This document shows positions 1 through 5,234 of a stretch of DNA of 10,567 bases, piece by piece. This DNA is from Abditibacteriota bacterium (lineage in GTDB: Bacteria > Armatimonadota > UBA5829): assembly GCA_017958015.1 (NCBI GenBank), contig JAGDDM010000143.1, forward strand, positions 1 through 10,567. Reading direction: 5' to 3'. The stretch's first letter is position 1. The number at the start of each line of letters is the position of its first letter. The notes below the pieces were generated by a model, which was not told the origin of the DNA, did no database searches, and saw nothing but the letters and a program-made list of their open reading frames with translations. The position numbers and the translations under genes are program-made.

Positions 1-584
1 ATTAGCAACGGAAAAACTTCTTTGTAGGTAATGGCGTTCATATTTCCGAGAACAATGAAATCCTTTTTCCCCTCGACAATCCACGGTAAAAATTCACGGA
101 ATTTCGAAAACGGCGGATTGGTGATAATAATATCCGCCTCGTCCCGAAGTTTCGTCACTTCCTCGCTCTTGAAGTCCCCGTCTCCCTCCAGATATCCGGA
201 AAACTCAAGGTCGTCGGTGTCGATGTTTCCGGAACCGTCGGCGTCACGGGTGAGTGTGAACAGTTTGCCGTGGGTTTCGTGCTTTTCCTCGTCGAAAAGG
301 GGTGATTCCGACTCGAAAAGCGTCAGCTGACTGTTGCCCGCCCCCTTGGCATAGGAAGTGGAAATAAGTTTTTTGAGACCGAACCGTTCAAAGTTGAAAG
401 CGAAAAACTTGGTAAACTCGGACCATTCCGGATCGTCGCAGGGAAGCAAAATCGTTTTGTCCCTGAACACATCCGGATTGTATTCCACATAGGCGTTCAT
501 TTCCGCTTCTATGTCGCCGTATTGGGTGTAAAACTCGTCGTTTTTGGCGGTTTTGGCAGCGCCCAAACTCGCGTTATCTGCCAT
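1..584 (-). CDS. M.EcoRI-like adenine-specific DNA methyltransferase (C-terminus cut off by window edge)
   Basis: Predicted SAM-dependent N6-adenine DNA methyltransferase, 194 residues visible. The N-terminus has the M.EcoRI-family block with DEFYTQY at residues 16-22, CDDP at 49-52 and GLKKLI at 69-74. The catalytic motif NPPF is at residues 156-159, followed by NAITYKEVF at 183-191, which closely matches the corresponding part of M.EcoRI as I recall it. M.EcoRI methylates the inner adenine of GAATTC; specificity here cannot be read. Residues 114-125 form an EF-hand-like loop lying in an insertion relative to M.EcoRI. The ATG overlaps the 3' end of the upstream gene by 11 bp, and a GGGAG stands 10 nt before it, so translational coupling is likely. 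GC is about 49% by my count, lower than the neighbouring core genes, which fits horizontal acquisition. About 130 residues should lie off the left edge if it has M.EcoRI length (~325). Confidence 0.9.
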   Translation of the reverse strand, partial: MADNASLGAAKTAKNDEFYTQYGDIEAEMNAYVEYNPDVFRDKTILLPCDDPEWSEFTKFFAFNFERFGLKKLISTSYAKGAGNSQLTLFESESPLFDEEKHETHGKLFTLTRDADGSGNIDTDDLEFSGYLEGDGDFKSEEVTKLRDEADIIITNPPFSKFREFLPWIVEGKKDFIVLGNMNAITYKEVFPLL

Positions 585-1542
585 TGTTTTCTATCTCCCG
601 ACTGAAAGTATCGTCTATCTTGGAAAAGTCCGTAAACCGAAAGCTTCTTCTGGCACGGTGGTCGTAAATTCTGCATTCAGCGAGGCGTTTGGGGGGCTCT
701 TCGGGGTCCTCGGAGGGGGTGTAGGGGTCCCCCGCGAAGTCGTATTGAATGGCTTCCTTATCCAGAGCGTGCATGGGGACGGTGTATGTTCTGCCGTTCA
801 TCTGCCAGAAGTTCCATGATACGCGCCAGGCGGCGGCGGTGCGGTGCTCCCGGTTGGGATAGGCGCCGAACTCCTGTTTGAACACTTCCATGTAGGAGAA
901 CATGACATTCAGGCGGGCGAGGAGCAGGCTGTCGCCCTGAAACTCGTAGCCGTAGCAGCTCTCGATTGCCCGCAGAAGCCACTTTATCTTGGCGTCGTTG
1001 TCCCGCACGTTCTCGCACACCGCTCTGAACTTGCGGTCGAGGATGCCCACTCTGTCGCATATGTCCACATACTCGCCGGTGGCGGCGTCATAGCGGCTTG
1101 TGATATAGGGCGCCTCGCCGCAGGTTATCTCCATGCGCCGCAAATCAACGTACTTTTGCCATGTTATGGGGGAAAAGTCGATGGTTTCCAAAGGACTCAC
1201 CGGGTATATCGTCCGGCCGCTCTCATCGGTGGTGTTGAACACGCCCTTTCTGCCGAACACCGCGTCGTCAACCGGGTTTATTTGGGCGTTGCATATCCAA
1301 AGGGGGGTGAAAACCTCCGCCCGTGAGCGGGTGCGGCCCGCCTGGGTGTCCTTTTCCTTTTGGGACCGGGGCTTTATCTCCCAGGCGTGACGACGCTGTA
1401 TCTGCGCTTCCGGCTCGTAACCGTCCCCCAAATGGGCGTAGTCATCCGTCGCCCAGATTATGTTTCTGCGCGTGGTGCGGTCCTTGAGCAATATATCCAA
1501 AGCGCCGTCCAGCTTTGAGAGGAGAGTCCTGTCGTCATCCAT
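574..1542 (-). CDS. Partner protein of the M.EcoRI-like enzyme, with methyltransferase SAM-fold motifs but no NPPY ('restriction endonuclease subunit M'-like)
   Basis: A 322-residue soluble protein resembling a family I recall being annotated 'restriction endonuclease subunit M'. Visible motifs follow the order of gamma-class N6-adenine methyltransferases: AEVFTP at 75-80 (motif X-like), ITCGEAPYI at 139-147 (motif I-like, where ACGxG is usual), and GYEFQGDSLLLARLN at 198-212 (motif II/III-like, as in 'ARxNL'). A conserved-looking WNFWQMNG follows at 243-250. No [DNS]PP[YFW] catalytic motif appears: the only later DP is DPYTP at 272-276, inside an acidic, proline-rich tail. It is the first gene of the module and overlaps the methyltransferase gene downstream, suggesting the two products act together, as a modification complex or part of a restriction/defence system whose other genes may lie to the left. 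The ATG at 1542 has no Shine-Dalgarno and lies right after a TATAAT. The function is inferred from motifs and context only. Confidence 0.75.
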   Translation of the reverse strand: MDDDRTLLSKLDGALDILLKDRTTRRNIIWATDDYAHLGDGYEPEAQIQRRHAWEIKPRSQKEKDTQAGRTRSRAEVFTPLWICNAQINPVDDAVFGRKGVFNTTDESGRTIYPVSPLETIDFSPITWQKYVDLRRMEITCGEAPYITSRYDAATGEYVDICDRVGILDRKFRAVCENVRDNDAKIKWLLRAIESCYGYEFQGDSLLLARLNVMFSYMEVFKQEFGAYPNREHRTAAAWRVSWNFWQMNGRTYTVPMHALDKEAIQYDFAGDPYTPSEDPEEPPKRLAECRIYDHRARRSFRFTDFSKIDDTFSREIENNGR

Positions 1543-1548
1543 ACTTAT

Positions 1549-1578
1549 ATTATACCGTTTTTTAAGCCATCAGCGCAA
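1549..1578 (-). promoter_or_regulatory. Predicted promoter of the DNA-modification module, giving a leaderless mRNA
   Basis: On the minus strand, a perfect TATAAT occupies 1554-1549, with TTGCGC at 1578-1573 at 18-bp spacing as a partial -35. The normal initiation distance puts the first transcribed base at about 1542, which is the A of the ATG. There is no Shine-Dalgarno between. The -35 element overlaps the T-rich tail of the rhaB terminator, so the module starts its own transcript exactly where rhaB transcription stops. Confidence 0.55.
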
Positions 1579-1603
1579 GAAAAAGGCCCCTTTGTCGGGG
1601 CCT
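1577..1603 (-). terminator. Rho-independent terminator after rhaB
   Basis: On the minus strand the inverted repeat AGGCCCC / GGGGCCT (arms 1603-1597 and 1590-1584) encloses a 6-nt loop and is followed by TTTTCTT (1583-1577). It lies 14 bp past the rhaB stop codon. The 7-bp G/C-rich stem plus T tract is a typical intrinsic terminator. Confidence 0.85.
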
Positions 1604-1617
1604 ATGGGTTTTGTGTA

Positions 1618-3021
1618 TCAGGGCTTGAAAGTCTTGACCTCGAAGGAGTCGAAGACACAGCTTCGGGCTTCCTCCACGGACCTGAAGTCGCCGCAGGCAA
1701 GCATCTGGCAGAGGATGTTTCCTATGGCTGTGGCTTCGGTGGGTCCGGCGTAGACCGTTTTGCCCGACGCCGCGGCGGTGAGTTTGTTCAGATAGTCCGC
1801 GTTGGCGCCGCCTCCCACGATGTTGATGGCGTCGTAGGTTGTTCCGGTCATGGCCTCAAGCTGCTTGACCGTTTTGTCGTAGCAGGCGGCGAGGCTCTTG
1901 TACACCACGGTGGCGATCTGTCCCACCGTCTCCGGCACCGGCTGACCGGTCTCGGCGCAGTAGGCCTTTATCTCGTCAATCATGCTCTCCGGCGCGAAGA
2001 AGCGGCCGTCCACGGCGTCAACCAGAGACGGGAAGTCCTTCTCCTCCTCCGCCATGTCGCAAAGCTGGGCGTAGGAATATTTCTTACCCAGTTCCGCCCG
2101 CACGGACTGAATCATCCACAGGCCCATGATGTTCTTCAGGAACCGGTAGCGGTAGTCGTAGCCGCCCTCGTTGGTGAAATTGGCAAGCCGGCTCTGCTCG
2201 TTGCAGATGGGCTCCTTCAGCTCAACACCCAGAAGGGACCATGTGCCGGAGCTGATGTAGACAAACTTGTCCGACTTGGCGGGAACGGCCAGAACCGCGG
2301 AAGCGGTGTCGTGGGAGCCCACCATCACAACTTGACAGTCAAAGCCAACTTCCGCCCGCACTTCCGGCAAAAGACCGCCCAGCACCGTGCCCGGCTTTTT
2401 GAGGTGGTTGAAGATGCCCTTCGGCAGACCCAGCTTCTCGATGAGGTCGTAGTCCCAGTCTTTGGTGGCCGGGTCCACAAGCTGGCCGGTGGTGGCGTTG
2501 GTGTACTCCGACTCCCGCTTGCCCGTGAGTTTGAAGCCGTAATAGTCCGGGGACATGAGCAGCGAGGCCGCCCTGTCCAGCTGGGCCGGGTCCTCTTTTT
2601 TGAGGGCGACAAGCTGGTAGATTGTGTTGAAAACCTGCTTGGCGATGCCGGTGCGGGCGTAGAGGTCCGCCTCCGGGATTACCTTGTAGACTTCCTTGTC
2701 GATGCCCGTTGTGCGGTCGTCACGATAGCCCACGGCGTCGCCCACGTCCTTGCCGTCTTTGTCAACCAAAACGTAGTCAACGCCCCAGGTGTCGATGCCC
2801 ATGTAGGCGGGAATCTTGCCCATGTCGGCGCACTTCTTCATGCCCGCCTTTATGTCCGCGAACAGCCGGGCGGAGTCCCAGCACTTGTGACCGTTCCGGT
2901 CCTCCATGCCGTTGTCGAAGCGGTGGACTTCCTCAAGGATAAGTTTGCCGTTTTCCATGTGGCTGAGTATGTGCCGTCCGCTGGACGCGCCGATGTCAAC
3001 GGCCAGGAAATACTTGCTCAT
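1618..3021 (-). CDS. rhaB: Rhamnulokinase (L-rhamnulose kinase, FGGY family)
   Basis: Cytosolic kinase that phosphorylates L-rhamnulose with ATP to L-rhamnulose 1-phosphate in L-rhamnose catabolism. At 467 residues it is near the usual length (E. coli ~489). Visible: the N-terminal ATPase-fold phosphate loop DIGASSGR at 9-16; the family signatures GIDTWGVDYVL (75-85) and YRDDRT (99-104); GSHDTASAV (235-243), in which D238 is the expected catalytic base; SSGTWSLLG (257-265); NEGGYD (284-289); and the C-terminal adenine-site GGGANAD (403-409). The pattern separates it from xylulokinase and glycerol kinase. An AAGGAGA stands 7 nt before the ATG. The gene sits 58 bp after gyrB on the same strand, and no isomerase (rhaA) or aldolase (rhaD) is nearby, so it looks separated from a rhamnose operon. 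No clear promoter is visible between gyrB and rhaB, so transcription may run through from gyrB. Confidence 0.95.
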   Translation of the reverse strand: MSKYFLAVDIGASSGRHILSHMENGKLILEEVHRFDNGMEDRNGHKCWDSARLFADIKAGMKKCADMGKIPAYMGIDTWGVDYVLVDKDGKDVGDAVGYRDDRTTGIDKEVYKVIPEADLYARTGIAKQVFNTIYQLVALKKEDPAQLDRAASLLMSPDYYGFKLTGKRESEYTNATTGQLVDPATKDWDYDLIEKLGLPKGIFNHLKKPGTVLGGLLPEVRAEVGFDCQVVMVGSHDTASAVLAVPAKSDKFVYISSGTWSLLGVELKEPICNEQSRLANFTNEGGYDYRYRFLKNIMGLWMIQSVRAELGKKYSYAQLCDMAEEEKDFPSLVDAVDGRFFAPESMIDEIKAYCAETGQPVPETVGQIATVVYKSLAACYDKTVKQLEAMTGTTYDAINIVGGGANADYLNKLTAAASGKTVYAGPTEATAIGNILCQMLACGDFRSVEEARSCVFDSFEVKTFKP

Positions 3022-3037
3022 TTCGTTGTCTCCTTAT

Positions 3038-3064
3038 GAGAAAATACCTCCGCCGAAGCGGAGG
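3038..3064 (-). terminator. Hairpin with UUCG tetraloop between gyrB and rhaB (terminator or attenuator)
   Basis: On the minus strand, CCTCCGC (3064-3058), loop TTCG (3057-3054) and GCGGAGG (3053-3047) form a perfect 7-bp stem closed by C-G around UUCG, an especially stable tetraloop. It is followed by TATTTTCTC. The T tract is interrupted, and the rhaB Shine-Dalgarno starts only a few bases later. It may therefore end most gyrB transcripts while letting a fraction read into rhaB. Confidence 0.65.
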
Positions 3065-3079
3065 CAGAAATTCGGAATA

Positions 3080-5092
3080 TTAAGCGTGCCAGTCCACGTT
3101 GGTGACTTCTTTGGCGTGCTTGATGATGTACTCTTTGCGGGGTTCAACCGCGCTGCCCAGAAGAACCGAGAACAGCTCGTCGGCGGCGGCGGCGTCTTCC
3201 ACCGTCACCTGTGCCATGCGCCGGGTTTCCGGGTTCATGGTGGTGTCCGCCAGGTCGGGAGCGTCCATTTCGCCCAGACCTTTGAAGCGGGTGACCATCA
3301 CGTCCTTGCGGTTCTTGAGACCCTCCAGAATCTCGTCTCTGGCCTCGTCGTCCTTGGCGTAGTACACGTTGTCCTTGCCCACCTTGATGCGGTAGAACGG
3401 CGGCTGGGCGATGTAGACGTGGCCGTCCACAACCAAGGGCTTCATGTAGCGGAAGAAGAAGGTGAGCAGCAGAGTGCAGATGTGGCTGCCGTCAACGTCC
3501 GCATCGGTCATGATGATAATCTTGTCGTAGCGGAGCTTGGATATGTCGAAGCTGGAGGCCTTCTTCTTGGCGTCCTCGTCCTCCTCAAACTCCAACTGCT
3601 CGTTGTCGCCGTAGGAGGAGTAGGTGATGCCGGTGCCCAGGGCGGAAACAAGGTTCTTAATCTCCTCGTTCTCCAACGCCCGGTCCATGCGGACCTTCTC
3701 CACGTTCAGAATCTTGCCCCGGAGGGGAAGAACAGCCTGAGTGCGTCTGTTGCGGCCCAGTTTGGCGTTGCCGCCGGCGCTTTGGCCCTCCACGATGAAG
3801 AGCTCGCAGAGGGAAGCGTCACGCTCGATGCAGTCGGAGAGCTTGCCCGGCAGAGAGGAACTCTCAAGGGCGTTCTGGCGCTTTACCAAATCCGCGGCGC
3901 GGCGGGCGGCCTCGCGGGCTCTGTGGGAAGTGAGAGCCTTATCAACAACTCTCTTCGCCGCCGCCGGGTTCTCCTCGAAGTACTCCGCCAGCTTCTCGCC
4001 CACAACGGACTGGACGATGCCGTCAACCTCGCCGTTGCCGAGCTTGGTCTTGGTCTGACCCTCGAACTGGGGATTGCGAATCTTGACGGAGATGATGGCA
4101 ACCAGACCTTCCCGCACGTCGTCGCCCACCAGGTTCGGATCCTTCTCCTTCAGAAGGCCGTTCTTGCGGGCGTAGTTGTTCACCACACGGGTGAGGGCCG
4201 TCTTGAAACCGGAAAGGTGGGTGCCGCCCTCCTGGGTGTGGATGTTGTTGGCGAAGGTGAGGATGTTCTCGTGGAAGGTATCGTTGTACTGGAGCGCGAA
4301 CTCAACGCCGATGTCGTCGCGGGTGGTGCCGCAGTAGACAACGTCGCAGAGACTGATACGGGTGGAGTTCAGATGCTTTACGAACTCGATGATACCGTTT
4401 TCGTAGTGGAAAGTGGTGGTCTCCGGCTCGCCGCTGTCGGTCTGCTCGTTCACGAAGGTGATGGAAAGACCTTTGTTCAGGTACGCAAGCTCCCGCAGAC
4501 GGGTGATGAAGATGTTGGGGTCGTATTTAATCTCGTCGAAAATCTCGTAGTCGGCCAGGAAGGTGTTCCGGGTGCCGGTGCCCTCCGCGTCGCCGATAAT
4601 CTTAAGGGGTTCAAGGGGAATGCCCCGCTCGTAGCGCTGGTAGTAGATGTGGCCGTTCTGCTTGACCTTTACCTCACACCACTCGGAGAGAGCGTTCACG
4701 GCGGAAACGCCCACGCCGTGGAGACCGCCGGAGACTTTGTAGGCCTCGCCGTCGAACTTGCCGCCGGCGTGGAGCATTGTCATGGCAACCTCGACGCCGG
4801 AGACGCCGGTTTCGCTGTTGATACCCGTGGGAATGCCGCGGCCGTTGTCGGTGACCGTGACGGAATTGTCTTTGTGGAGCACCACCTCAATCTCCGTACA
4901 GTAGCCGGCAAGGTGCTCATCGATACTGTTATCCACAACCTCCGTGAACAGGTGGTGCAGACCTCTTGTGGTGGTATCGCCGATGTACATACCCGGGCGG
5001 AGACGGACAGCCTCCAAACCCTTCAGAATACGCAGTTCGTCCGCGCCGTACTCGACGTTGTTCATTTCGTTATTGATTTCGTTTTCGGACAT
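3080..5092 (-). CDS. gyrB: DNA gyrase subunit B
   Basis: ATPase subunit of DNA gyrase (GyrA2GyrB2), which introduces negative supercoils. The GHKL ATPase domain shows VVDNSIDEHLAG at 52-63 (N55 for Mg-ATP), DNGRGIP at 82-88 and GGLHGVGVS at 122-130. The transducer domain has the QTK loop at 346-348. The Toprim domain has VEGQSAGG at 434-441 and the metal-binding DADVDG at 530-535. The C-terminal tail has the GyrB-type VEPRKEYI (649-656). With 670 residues it is the short form, without the large insertion of E. coli GyrB (804). Two oddities: the usual EGDSAGG is EGQSAGG, and there is an extra, mostly acidic stretch at about 491-514 just before the DADVDG strand. I chose the ATG at 5092: its GAGG is 5 nt upstream, against 2 nt for the adjacent ATG at 5095, and the upstream in-frame TTG (5113) has no ribosome site. 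No dnaA, recF or gyrA is adjacent. ParE is less likely given the C-terminal sequence. Confidence 0.95.
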   Translation of the reverse strand: MSENEINNEMNNVEYGADELRILKGLEAVRLRPGMYIGDTTTRGLHHLFTEVVDNSIDEHLAGYCTEIEVVLHKDNSVTVTDNGRGIPTGINSETGVSGVEVAMTMLHAGGKFDGEAYKVSGGLHGVGVSAVNALSEWCEVKVKQNGHIYYQRYERGIPLEPLKIIGDAEGTGTRNTFLADYEIFDEIKYDPNIFITRLRELAYLNKGLSITFVNEQTDSGEPETTTFHYENGIIEFVKHLNSTRISLCDVVYCGTTRDDIGVEFALQYNDTFHENILTFANNIHTQEGGTHLSGFKTALTRVVNNYARKNGLLKEKDPNLVGDDVREGLVAIISVKIRNPQFEGQTKTKLGNGEVDGIVQSVVGEKLAEYFEENPAAAKRVVDKALTSHRAREAARRAADLVKRQNALESSSLPGKLSDCIERDASLCELFIVEGQSAGGNAKLGRNRRTQAVLPLRGKILNVEKVRMDRALENEEIKNLVSALGTGITYSSYGDNEQLEFEEDEDAKKKASSFDISKLRYDKIIIMTDADVDGSHICTLLLTFFFRYMKPLVVDGHVYIAQPPFYRIKVGKDNVYYAKDDEARDEILEGLKNRKDVMVTRFKGLGEMDAPDLADTTMNPETRRMAQVTVEDAAAADELFSVLLGSAVEPRKEYIIKHAKEVTNVDWHA

Positions 5093-5125
5093 CATAACCT
5101 CTTTGTCACACAATAATACATAAAA

Positions 5126-5154
5126 ATTTTAACCTCTTTCGCCGAAAAAGTCAA
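5126..5154 (-). promoter_or_regulatory. Predicted sigma-70-type promoter of gyrB
   Basis: On the minus strand TTGACT (5154-5149) and TAAAAT (5131-5126) are separated by exactly 17 bp, each 5/6 to consensus. Initiation is expected near 5119, leaving an untranslated leader of about 27 nt before the ATG at 5092, with the Shine-Dalgarno (AGAGG) near its end. Confidence 0.75.
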
Positions 5155-5186
5155 GCGTGAACGAGGTGGATTTATTCGTGGAAATG

Positions 5187-5195
5187 TGGTATAAT
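5187..5195 (+). promoter_or_regulatory. Predicted extended -10 promoter of the rightward gene cluster
   Basis: TGGTATAAT fits the extended -10 consensus TGnTATAAT perfectly. The best -35 candidate, TGGATT at 5167-5172 (17-bp spacing), matches only 3 of 6 bases, as is common for extended -10 promoters. Initiation near 5202 gives a 33-nt leader ending in AAGGAGG (5224-5230) before the ATG at 5235. It is divergent from the gyrB promoter; the two -10 boxes are about 60 bp apart. Confidence 0.65.
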
Positions 5196-5234
5196 AATGA
5201 AAATATTTGTGCCGCGAGGCATGAAGGAGGCATC

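Noticed and set aside
441..448. GRNR following the GyrB EGQSAGG motif (nucleotides about 3749-3760) as a second unusual substitution; coordinates given here are GyrB residues 441-448
   Set aside because: E. coli GyrB also has GRNR at this place as I recall it, so only the Asp-to-Gln change in EGQSAGG stands out.
844..1326. Plus-strand open frame inside the modification partner gene
   Set aside because: It is antisense to a gene with methyltransferase-like motifs and has no supporting ribosome site.
5093..5113. TTG at 5113 as the gyrB start
   Set aside because: It would put the Shine-Dalgarno inside the gene and leave only about 6 nt of leader after the predicted transcription start; the ATG at 5092 has GAGG at correct spacing.
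2906..5116. Plus-strand open frame of 736 codons lying over gyrB
   Set aside because: It is the antisense reading of gyrB, kept open by the strong G/C third-position bias. Its translation is Val/Gly/His/Leu-rich with no recognisable motif, and it has no ribosome site or upstream promoter, while gyrB on the other strand is unmistakable.
5157..5234. GTG at 5157 as the start of the fused synthase
   Set aside because: The extended -10 promoter lies downstream of it, and AAGGAGG directly precedes the ATG at 5235. The extra residues match nothing in the family.
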